A stretch of DNA of 5,739 nt from positions 1-5,739 of the forward strand of contig JASLBO010000418.1 in assembly GCA_030146605.1 (NCBI GenBank). The letters are read 5' to 3'. A model generated the notes under the pieces. That model saw only the letters and a program-made list of their open reading frames with translations, did not search any database and was not told where the DNA came from. This stretch comes from Sphingomonas sp. (GTDB lineage: Bacteria; Pseudomonadota; Alphaproteobacteria; Sphingomonadales; Sphingomonadaceae). Below are positions 1-4,828 of this stretch, piece after piece (position 1 is the stretch's first letter; each line of letters begins with the position of its first letter). Position numbers and translations under genes: made by a program.

Positions 1-110
1 CTTTGGACCATCGCGGCGATTGTGAAGCTTGGGGCGATTATCGCGAACTCGCAAATGCCTATCGGCTGGCGTTGCTCGACGCGCGCGATGCGTTAGGCTT
101 GGGGGAATAA
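1..110 (+). CDS. 3' end of an unrecognised small protein gene (partial)
   Basis: An open frame enters from the left edge (first full codon at base 3) and stops at TAA 108-110, one base before the pntAB ATG. The visible 35 residues are charged and helix-like, including [20 protein letters not shown], with no membrane segment. I do not recognise a family. It does not resemble the C-terminus I would expect of the NAD-binding transhydrogenase subunit PntAA, which normally lies upstream of pntAB, so a small separate gene inserted in the pnt operon is one reading. Against it, a second frame (bases 1-96) is also open and has a higher share of G/C at third codon positions, so the frame choice is not secure. 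The tight junction with pntAB is the main support. Translational coupling with pntAB is inferred. Confidence 0.45.
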   Translation, partial: LDHRGDCEAWGDYRELANAYRLALLDARDALGLGE

Positions 111-111
111 T

Positions 112-405
112 ATGGACTTCATCTCGATCCTGTCGATCTTCGTGCTGGCCTGCTTCGTCGGCTATTACGTGGTCTGGTCGGTCACCCCGGCGCTGCACAC
201 GCCGCTGATGGCGGTGACCAATGCGATCTCGTCGGTGATCATCGTGGGTGCGCTGATCGCGGCGGCCGCTGCCGGGCTGGGCAGCGGCGGCGCGGTGTCC
301 AAATGGCTCGGGCTGCTCGCGGTGGTGCTGGCGAGCGTCAACATCTTCGGCGGCTTCGCGGTGACCGCACGGATGCTGGCGATGTACAAGAAGAAGGTGC
401 GCTGA
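112..405 (+). CDS. pntAB: NAD(P) transhydrogenase subunit alpha 2 (PntAB, membrane part)
   Basis: This 97-residue protein is the membrane part of the split alpha subunit of proton-translocating NAD(P) transhydrogenase, an inner-membrane enzyme that couples proton entry to hydride transfer from NADH to NADP+. Three hydrophobic helices lie at about residues 5-24, 36-55 and 66-88. Family hallmarks are [21 protein letters not shown] (residues 20-40), with its conserved [11 protein letters not shown] core, and [18 protein letters not shown] (77-94). The length fits the three-subunit form known from Rhodospirillum rubrum (pntAA, pntAB, pntB), in which this segment is a separate gene; in E. coli it is fused into PntA. 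A G-rich stretch (101-106) sits about five bases before the ATG. The upstream frame ends one base before this gene and pntB starts one base after it, which indicates one operon. The NAD-binding subunit PntAA is not visible here and should lie to the left. Confidence 0.95.
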   Translation: MDFISILSIFVLACFVGYYVVWSVTPALHTPLMAVTNAISSVIIVGALIAAAAAGLGSGGAVSKWLGLLAVVLASVNIFGGFAVTARMLAMYKKKVR

Positions 406-406
406 G

Positions 407-1906
407 ATGGAACATGCCGTTTCAGTGAGCCCGTGGGTGTCGCTGGCCTATCTGGTCGCGGGCACCTGTTTCATCCTCGCATTGCGCGGGCTTTCGAGCC
501 CGGTCACCAGCCAGCGCGGCAATCGCTTCGGCATGATCGGCATGGCGATCGCGGTGGTGACGACGCTGGTGACGCATGTGCCGATCGACTCCAGCGTGAC
601 GATTTTTGCTCCGACGCCACCACTATTCGGCGGTGCTATCGATACCGTGACCGTCGCTGAAATCCTCGGGGCCATTGCCATTGGCGCAGCGATCGGCCTG
701 GTTACCGCCCGCCGCATTGCGATGACCGCGATGCCGCAGCTGGTCGCCGCATTCCACTCGCTGGTCGGGCTGGCCGCAGTACTCGTCGCTGCGGCGGCGT
801 TCCTCAATCCGCTGGCGTTCGGCATCGCGCAGGTGATCCGGCCGATCTACGGGCCCGACCTCGTCAACATCCTCCCGGTCAGTCGGATCGAGATGGCGCT
901 GGGCGTCGCGATCGGCGCGATCACTTTCTCGGGATCGGTGATCGCCTTCCTAAAATTGAACGGCAATATGAGCGGCAAGCCGATCCTGTTGCCGGGCCGG
1001 CACGTCATCAATCTCGGGCTGCTCGCCGGCATCCTCGGGCTGATCGCCTGGTTCGTCACCGACCAGAGCCCCTGGGTGTTCTGGACGATCACCGTGCTCA
1101 GCTTCGTCATCGGCTTCCTGCTGATCGTGCCGATCGGCGGCGCCGACATGCCGGTCGTGGTGTCGATGCTCAACTCCTATTCGGGCTGGGCGGCGGCGGC
1201 GATGGGTTTCACGCTCCACAACAGCGCGATGATCATCACCGGCGCGCTGGTGGGATCGTCGGGCGCGATCCTCAGCTACATCATGTGCCGCGCGATGAAC
1301 CGCAGCTTCATCAGCGTGATCGCCGGCGGGTTCGGCGGCGACAGCAGCGGCGGCGGTGCGGCGGCGGCGATCGACCGGCCATGGAAGCGCGGCTCGGCGG
1401 AGGACGCCGCTTTCCTGATGAGCCAAGCCGAACAGGTCATCATCGTTCCCGGTTACGGCATGGCGGTCGCGCAGGCGCAGCACACGCTGCGCGAGATGGG
1501 CGACAAGCTCAAGGCGCACGGAGTGCGCGTGAAATACGCGATTCACCCGGTCGCCGGACGTATGCCGGGGCACATGAACGTGCTGCTCGCCGAAGCCAAC
1601 GTCCCCTATGACGAAGTGTTCGAGCTCGAGGACATCAACAGCGAATTCGCGCAGACCGACGTGGCCTTCGTCATCGGCGCCAACGACGTGACCAACCCCG
1701 CCGCCAAGACCGACAAATCGTCGCCGATCTACGGCATGCCCGTGCTCGACGTCGAAAAGGCCAAGACGGTGCTGTTCATCAAGCGATCGATGGGCGGCGT
1801 CGGCTATGCGGGTGTAGACAACGAGTTGTTTTACCGCGACAATACGATGATGCTTCTGGCGGACGCCAAGAAGATGGTGGAAGAGATCGTGAAGTCACTC
1901 GACTAG
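407..1906 (+). CDS. pntB: NAD(P) transhydrogenase subunit beta (PntB)
   Basis: PntB supplies most of the proton channel and the NADP(H)-binding domain of the transhydrogenase. Residues 1-310 are strongly hydrophobic with about eight or nine membrane segments. His117 in AFHSLVGLAAVLV matches the channel histidine (His91) of E. coli PntB, and Asp247 and Asn256 in GADMPVVVSMLNSYSGW match its conserved Asp213 and Asn222. A Gly/Ala-rich linker (about 308-322) leads to the soluble NADP(H) domain. That domain has VPGYGMAVAQAQ from residue 347, then IHPVAGRMPGHMNVLLAEA, GANDVTNPAA, and a KRSM...GYAGV segment that contacts the NADP phosphate in this family. At 499 residues it is longer than E. coli PntB (462), with extra loops near 56-82 and 133-160. 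The ATG is one base after the pntAB stop, so translation is probably coupled. No clear rho-independent terminator follows. Confidence 0.97.
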   Translation: MEHAVSVSPWVSLAYLVAGTCFILALRGLSSPVTSQRGNRFGMIGMAIAVVTTLVTHVPIDSSVTIFAPTPPLFGGAIDTVTVAEILGAIAIGAAIGLVTARRIAMTAMPQLVAAFHSLVGLAAVLVAAAAFLNPLAFGIAQVIRPIYGPDLVNILPVSRIEMALGVAIGAITFSGSVIAFLKLNGNMSGKPILLPGRHVINLGLLAGILGLIAWFVTDQSPWVFWTITVLSFVIGFLLIVPIGGADMPVVVSMLNSYSGWAAAAMGFTLHNSAMIITGALVGSSGAILSYIMCRAMNRSFISVIAGGFGGDSSGGGAAAAIDRPWKRGSAEDAAFLMSQAEQVIIVPGYGMAVAQAQHTLREMGDKLKAHGVRVKYAIHPVAGRMPGHMNVLLAEANVPYDEVFELEDINSEFAQTDVAFVIGANDVTNPAAKTDKSSPIYGMPVLDVEKAKTVLFIKRSMGGVGYAGVDNELFYRDNTMMLLADAKKMVEEIVKSLD

Positions 1907-1948
1907 ATCGCGATCGACCGGGGGTTTTTCGACGGGAATAGCCTCGCG

Positions 1949-1978
1949 GTTCGATCCGTAATGGACGCTTGATCGAAC
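1949..1978. repeat. Inverted repeat downstream of pntB
   Basis: GTTCGATC (1949-1956) and GATCGAAC (1971-1978) are perfect 8-base inverted copies separated by 14 bases. The pair starts 42 bases after the pntB stop codon. No T-run follows, so it is not a standard terminator. It could be an mRNA 3'-end structure of the pnt operon or a protein-binding site for the next gene. The role is unknown. Confidence 0.45.
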
Positions 1979-2003
1979 AGTCCGCCGCGCGGTCGCCTCA
2001 TAA

Positions 2004-2040
2004 CCTCCGAAACGGAGGAATTCGGACTAAACCGTTTCGG
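2004..2040 (+). promoter_or_regulatory. Overlapping inverted repeats in the leader of the winged-helix gene
   Basis: CCTCCG-AAA-CGGAGG (2004-2018) is a perfect 6-base-pair hairpin. Within it, CCGAAACGG (2007-2015) is also the exact reverse complement of CCGTTTCGG (2032-2040), giving a 9-base-pair stem with a 16-base loop. The two structures cannot form together because they share bases. They end 44 bases before the ATG at 2085. Either an operator for an autoregulating DNA-binding protein or an RNA switch would fit; neither is shown. No convincing -35/-10 pair could be placed in this gap. Confidence 0.4.
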
Positions 2041-2074
2041 GCCCATGCGGCACTCCGGAACAGAAGACGAACTT

Positions 2075-2078
2075 GAGG
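2075..2078 (+). promoter_or_regulatory. Ribosome binding site selecting the ATG at 2085
   Basis: GAGG lies six bases before the ATG at 2085. The same frame also has TTG at 2073 and GTG at 2082, but the purine stretch would overlap the TTG and is too close to the GTG. The ATG is therefore the best start. Confidence 0.6.
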
Positions 2079-2084
2079 CAGGTG

Positions 2085-3032
2085 ATGGCGAGGACCCTAT
2101 TCCCCGAAGGCTCGAGCGCAGGCTATGACCGAGCCGCGCCTGTCGCGCTGATCATTGCCGACAGCGCGGATGCTGCGGCGGAGGCGCTGGAGGCGCTCGA
2201 ACTCGCCGGGTGCGCGGCGCGCGCGTCCGTGTCTTTCGGCGAGGCGTCGGCGGATCTCAGCAATTATGACGGGCTCGACCTGATCCTCATCGAGGCCGCG
2301 ACGGCGCCCGAGGCGTTGCTCGACATCGTGCTGGCGCGAGCAGACACGGTGGCGCGCGAACGTTCGCTCGGCATCGTCGCGACGGTGCTGCCCGAGCAGA
2401 TCGACGTGGCGGCTGCGCAATTGCTCGGCCCGCATTGCCAGATCCTCTGCGGCCCGACCCGGGCAGACCGGATCGGCGCGATCGCGGGCGCCAAATGGCA
2501 CGCGCGCGGGGTGATGGACGACGTCAACCGCGACACCGAATCGGTCCGCCTGCGCCGGCTGAGCGAAGAAGTCGCGCGGATCGCGGAGACGCTCGCCAGC
2601 CTGACCCGCAGCGAGAATGCCGAGCCGCGCGGGGTGCGCGACCGCGGGAGCGGCTATCGCGGCCCCGATTCGGGCCCGCCGGTGGAGATCGGCGCGGCGG
2701 AGATCCGCTCGGTGATTCGCGCGCGGCGGATGCGGGCGCAGTTCTTCGCCGACGAATTGTTCGCCGATCCGGCATGGGACATGCTGCTCGACCTGTTCGC
2801 AGCGCAGCTCGAGCGGCGTCAGGTCTCGGTCTCGAGCCTGTGCATCGCCGCGGCGGTTCCGCCCACCACGGCACTGCGCTGGATCGGGACGCTGCACGAG
2901 GCGGGACTGTTCGAGCGTCAGGCCGACCCGAGCGACCGCCGGCGCGCCTATATCGGATTGAGCGCCAAGGGGCTGGACGGCATGCGCAATTATGCCAGCG
3001 CAGTGAAGCGCGCCGGGCTCCAGTTCGTTTGA
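2085..3032 (+). CDS. Winged-helix (MarR-like) regulator with receiver-like N-terminal domain
   Basis: This predicted 315-residue cytoplasmic DNA-binding protein has two halves. The C-terminal part (about 208-300) is a winged helix of MarR type. SVSSLCIAAAVPPTTALRWI reads as the helix-turn-helix, followed by a wing-like stretch GLFERQADPSDRRRAYIGLS. The N-terminal part (about 20-136) alternates strands and helices like a response-regulator receiver: ALIIADS, a helix, ASVSF, LDLILIEA, LGIVATVLP and CQILCGP. The usual phosphoacceptor Asp position on the third strand appears to be Glu70, and no conserved Lys is seen on the last strand, so phosphorylation as in ordinary two-component systems is unlikely. 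A charged, helical linker (about 150-178) and a flexible Gly/Pro-rich stretch join the halves. Related long winged-helix proteins are familiar from sphingomonads. The target genes are unknown; inverted repeats in its own leader suggest possible autoregulation. No sensor kinase gene is nearby. The receiver assignment is inference. Confidence 0.85.
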   Translation: MARTLFPEGSSAGYDRAAPVALIIADSADAAAEALEALELAGCAARASVSFGEASADLSNYDGLDLILIEAATAPEALLDIVLARADTVARERSLGIVATVLPEQIDVAAAQLLGPHCQILCGPTRADRIGAIAGAKWHARGVMDDVNRDTESVRLRRLSEEVARIAETLASLTRSENAEPRGVRDRGSGYRGPDSGPPVEIGAAEIRSVIRARRMRAQFFADELFADPAWDMLLDLFAAQLERRQVSVSSLCIAAAVPPTTALRWIGTLHEAGLFERQADPSDRRRAYIGLSAKGLDGMRNYASAVKRAGLQFV

Positions 3033-3040
3033 AGCCTTGC

Positions 3041-3070
3041 CCCCGCGCGCAGCTTTTGGCATCGGCGGGG
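3041..3070 (+). other. GC-rich hairpin between the regulator gene and tRNA-Val
   Basis: CCCCGC (3041-3046) pairs with GCGGGG (3065-3070) around an 18-base loop. With a bulge the stem could extend to CCTT/AAGG, which would reach the first bases of the tRNA. It lies between the stop at 3032 and the tRNA at 3076. No T-run follows, so it may be a processing or leader structure rather than a terminator. This is inference from base pairing alone. Confidence 0.3.
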
Positions 3071-3075
3071 CGGAA

Positions 3076-3151
3076 GGGCGCTTAGCTCAGTTGGTAGAGC
3101 ATCTCGTTTACACCGAGAGGGTCGGCGGTTCGAGCCCGTCAGCGCCCACCA
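3076..3151 (+). tRNA. tRNA-Val (anticodon UAC)
   Basis: A complete cloverleaf can be drawn. The acceptor stem is GGGCGCT (3076-3082) with AGCGCCC (3141-3147). The D arm is GCTC/GAGC with loop AGTTGGTA. The anticodon stem is TCTCG/CGAGA with loop TTTACAC, giving anticodon TAC, which reads valine GTA and probably other GTN codons. The T arm is GGCGG-TTCGAGC-CCGTC with one G-U pair. The discriminator is A3148 and the CCA end is encoded at 3149-3151. It lies 43 bases after the winged-helix gene on the same strand and could be read through from it; no separate promoter was recognised. It faces the secreted-protein gene convergently. Confidence 0.97.
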
Positions 3152-3169
3152 TTCCTTCGCACTGCCCGG

Positions 3170-3532
3170 CTAGCTCGCCTTGAAGCTCGGCGTGCCATTG
3201 GCGTAGTTGAGCGTCACATAGGCGTTGTCGCAGACGTTGATGCCCGACCAGATCGCACTGGTGTCGTCGGCAAAGGTTGCCTTGACGTCGTATTTGCAGC
3301 CGCTGCCCTTGTCGAAATGCACGGTCATCCGCCCGCCCGCCTTGGTAGTGCCCTCGCGCTTCATCTCGGGCTCGATCTTGTTGGCGACCCAGCTGCCGGC
3401 ACCGCCGGCCGAGATGTCGATGCCCTTGATCGGCTTGCCGGTATTGTTGACGAGGACGAAATCCCAGTCCTCAGCCAGTGCCGGCGCGGCGAGCAGCGCC
3501 ACGGCGGCGATCGCCATCGCTGTTTTGATCAT
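3170..3532 (-). CDS. Small secreted protein of unknown function
   Basis: This 120-residue protein starts with a clear signal peptide: MIKT, a hydrophobic Ala/Val/Leu core, and a likely cleavage after APALA at residue 20. That leaves a mature protein of about 100 residues, probably periplasmic. The mature part opens with DWDFVLVNNTGKPIKGIDIS, contains two cysteines (79 and 101) that could form a disulfide, and has alternating hydrophobic residues typical of a beta-sandwich. The opening VNNTG motif and a GCKYDV ... AIWSGINVC pattern resemble a widespread family of small exported alphaproteobacterial proteins with no established function, which I recall sometimes carrying misleading enzyme names. 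AGGAGG (3541-3546, minus strand) lies eight bases before the ATG. It is downstream of the XRE regulator on the same strand after an 83-base gap, so it may or may not share a transcript. Confidence 0.85.
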   Translation of the reverse strand: MIKTAMAIAAVALLAAPALAEDWDFVLVNNTGKPIKGIDISAGGAGSWVANKIEPEMKREGTTKAGGRMTVHFDKGSGCKYDVKATFADDTSAIWSGINVCDNAYVTLNYANGTPSFKAS

Positions 3533-3568
3533 TGCAGTCCCCTCCTGCTATTTTGCCCTTTTCTGACG

Positions 3569-3585
3569 GCAGAGTGCGCCTCTGC
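3569..3585. repeat. Hairpin between the XRE and secreted-protein genes
   Basis: GCAGAG (3569-3574) and CTCTGC (3580-3585) form a 6-base-pair stem with a 5-base loop. It begins 30 bases after the XRE stop in the minus direction. On that strand it is followed by an A-rich, not T-rich, stretch, so it is a weak terminator candidate at best. It could equally be an operator upstream of the secreted-protein gene. Confidence 0.3.
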
Positions 3586-3615
3586 GGAGCACTCGGCAAG
3601 GGGGGCGCACGGGCG

Positions 3616-4179
3616 CTACAATGCGCGGACCAGCCGGACGGCGCAGGCGATCCAGGGCGGATCGCTCACCACCTGCTGGCGCGCGCCGGCGCCGAGCGGC
3701 AGCAGGTGCAGCTTGTCCCCTTCCCGCCCGATCAGCCGCCCGAACAGGAAGCGGCCGGCGGGACGCGGCACGAGGATGTCGCGATTGAGCGCGCGCGAAT
3801 AGGCTTCGGGCGCGAGGCGATCGCACCAGATCTCGTCCCCCGCCCGATAATCGCCGATACCGCCGCTGACGGTCACTGCGACCATCCCCGGCTCGCCGCG
3901 GGGAGCGACCACCGCCGCGGGCCGGCGCGGCGCCTGCGCACCGCTGCCGTCGAGGATCGCCGCCACGGCGATCTCCGGCCGATCTGGCAGACGAACCAGA
4001 TCCGACGCATCGACTCCGAGCGCCGCGGCGATGCGGTTGAGCCAGCCGACGGATACCGTGCGGGTACCGGTCTCGAGACGGCCGATCGTCTGCGCCGTGG
4101 TCGGCGGGTCGCAGCGTTGCGCGACTTCGTCGAGCGTGAGGCCTTTGGCGCGCCGAACCTCGCGGATGGCCGTGATCAC
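3616..4179 (-). CDS. XRE-family regulator with degenerate S24/LexA-like C-terminal domain
   Basis: The 187-residue protein has an N-terminal Cro/C1-type helix-turn-helix (about residues 5-57; LTLDEVAQRCDPPTTAQTIG then RLETGTRTVSVGWLNRIAAA). The C-terminal half (about 95-187) resembles the LexA/phage-repressor S24 fold: VAVTVSGGIGDYRAGDEIWC, then a VPRPAGRFLFGRLIGREGDK stretch and a closing WIACAVRLVRAL. In active S24 proteins a GDSMEPT-like loop carries the catalytic Ser and a KR pair carries the Lys. Here the loop is shortened to GGIGD and the Lys position appears to be Gly147, so self-cleavage is unlikely. The start is GTG with AGGAG (4187-4191) seven bases upstream. The gene is divergent from the DUF6456-type gene. 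It could be a repressor that acts without cleavage or senses a ligand; the targets are unknown. The domain match is by eye. Confidence 0.85.
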   Translation of the reverse strand: MITAIREVRRAKGLTLDEVAQRCDPPTTAQTIGRLETGTRTVSVGWLNRIAAALGVDASDLVRLPDRPEIAVAAILDGSGAQAPRRPAAVVAPRGEPGMVAVTVSGGIGDYRAGDEIWCDRLAPEAYSRALNRDILVPRPAGRFLFGRLIGREGDKLHLLPLGAGARQQVVSDPPWIACAVRLVRAL

Positions 4180-4186
4180 TGCGCGT

Positions 4187-4191
4187 CTCCT
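4187..4191 (-). promoter_or_regulatory. Ribosome binding site for the GTG start of the XRE gene
   Basis: AGGAG on the minus strand sits seven bases before the GTG at 4179-4177. No better-placed ATG exists upstream, so the GTG start is supported. Confidence 0.6.
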
Positions 4192-4221
4192 AACCGATAT
4201 GGTTTTTCCACTTTCCTACAA
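4192..4221 (-). promoter_or_regulatory. Candidate promoter and operator of the XRE gene
   Basis: On the minus strand TTGTAG (4216-4221) and TATCGG (4194-4199) are 16 bases apart and could serve as weak -35 and -10 elements. The -10 lies inside AACC-N5-GGTT (4192-4204), a short inverted repeat that could be bound by the XRE protein itself. Both assignments rest on weak matches. Confidence 0.22.
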
Positions 4222-4248
4222 ACAGGACTTAATGGCAAGAGCAGCGAA

Positions 4249-4293
4249 TCGAACGAAAGGAGAACGAAATGCGCGAGCTGGTCGAACGAAAGG
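4249..4293 (+). repeat. Phased GAACGAAA direct repeats around the DUF6456 gene start
   Basis: GAACGAAA occurs at 4251-4258, 4262-4269 and 4284-4291, spaced 11 and 22 bases apart. The outer two copies are part of an identical 12-base TCGAACGAAAGG (4249-4260 and 4282-4293). The array covers the ribosome binding site AAGGAG (4257-4262), the ATG at 4269 and the first eight or so codons. It may be a protein-binding array, a short tandem duplication or chance. Confidence 0.5.
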
Positions 4294-4730
4294 TCGATGG
4301 GTCGGGGCGAAGCGATGCGGGGGGCAGGCGGCGGGTGACCGTGAACCTTGCCGAATCGCCGCTCGGCTGGCTGCGGGCGCACAAGCATATCGATGCGCGC
4401 CAGTTCGAAGCCGGAGAGCGGCTTCGGCTCGATTACGAGAAGGCGGCGCTGGGCCCGCGGGTGACCATGCGCTGGGATCCGAGCCCGCGCGCGCCGCGCG
4501 GCGCACCGGGCGCGGCCAATCCGACGCTCGCGCAGATCAGCGCCAAACGACGGTTTCATGCTGCCGTGGCCGCGGCGGGTTCCGGGCTTTCGGACATATT
4601 GTGGCGCGTGGTCTGCGCCGGCGAGGGGCTGGCGGTGGCCGAAAAGGCGCTCGGCTGGCCGACCCGCGCCGGCAAGCTGGTGCTCGGCATCGCCCTCGAC
4701 CGGCTGGCGGACCATTATCAGCTCCGCTGA
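4269..4730 (+). CDS. DUF6456-type protein of unknown function
   Basis: The protein has 153 residues with no signal peptide or membrane segment and is probably cytoplasmic. The first 20 residues are charged and low in complexity. The conserved region begins at RRVTVNLAESPLGWLRAHKH, continues with ARQFEAGERLRLDYEKAALG and PRVTMRWDPSP, passes a Pro/Gly/Ala linker, and resumes with AKRRFHAAVAAAGSGLSDIL and WRVVCAGEGLAVAEKALGWP. It ends with AGKLVLGIALDRLADHYQLR. This order matches the alphaproteobacterial DUF6456 pattern as I recall it. The C-terminal half reads as a helical bundle that could contain a helix-turn-helix (EKALGWPTRAGKLVLGIALD), so DNA binding is possible but unproven. The start is secure: AAGGAG (4257-4262) is six bases before the ATG. 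It is divergent from the XRE regulator across 89 bases and precedes the PilZ gene by 98 bases. Confidence 0.88.
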   Translation: MRELVERKVDGSGRSDAGGRRRVTVNLAESPLGWLRAHKHIDARQFEAGERLRLDYEKAALGPRVTMRWDPSPRAPRGAPGAANPTLAQISAKRRFHAAVAAAGSGLSDILWRVVCAGEGLAVAEKALGWPTRAGKLVLGIALDRLADHYQLR

Positions 4731-4775
4731 GCCGCGGCAAAATTGGTTAAGCTGTCGCAAACCCTCATTTGTTGC

Positions 4776-4800
4776 GGAACGGCCGGCCCGTCTGTGCGAT
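4776..4800 (+). promoter_or_regulatory. EcfG-like promoter candidate before the PilZ gene
   Basis: GGAAC (4776-4780) and CGAT (4797-4800) are 16 bases apart. The alphaproteobacterial general-stress sigma factor EcfG recognises GGAAC-N16/17-CGTT, so the -10 half has one mismatch. The implied transcript would start about 20-25 bases before the ATG at 4829, which is a sensible geometry. It is a weak candidate only. Confidence 0.22.
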
Positions 4801-4828
4801 TCTTCGCGCACGTGTTCCGGGAACGACA

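Noticed and set aside
950..1573. Long minus-strand open frame opposite pntB
   Set aside because: It lies entirely within pntB, has an Arg/His-rich composition typical of antisense reading of GC-rich genes, and shows no family motif.
1906..1929. GATCGCGATC palindrome plus a G-run and T5 after pntB as a terminator
   Set aside because: The palindrome has no loop and the G-run before the T's has no C-rich partner, so no terminator hairpin forms.
1947..1960. GGTTCGATCC looks like a tRNA T-loop, suggesting a tRNA fragment
   Set aside because: The flanking bases cannot form the required five-pair T-stem and no acceptor or anticodon arm is nearby.
2057..2061. GGAAC as an EcfG -35 element before the winged-helix gene
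   Set aside because: There is no CGTT-like sequence 16-17 bases downstream, and the spacing would place the start site inside the coding region.
2097..3062. Long minus-strand open frame opposite the winged-helix gene
   Set aside because: Its product is Arg/Ala-rich without recognisable domains, whereas the plus-strand frame encodes a clear winged helix and has a ribosome binding site.
3076..3169. tRNA-Val as the attachment site of an integrated element
   Set aside because: I see no second copy of the tRNA 3' end, no integrase gene, and no change in composition downstream within the window.
4745..4750. GTTAA as a CtrA binding site
   Set aside because: A second TTAA half-site seven bases away is missing.
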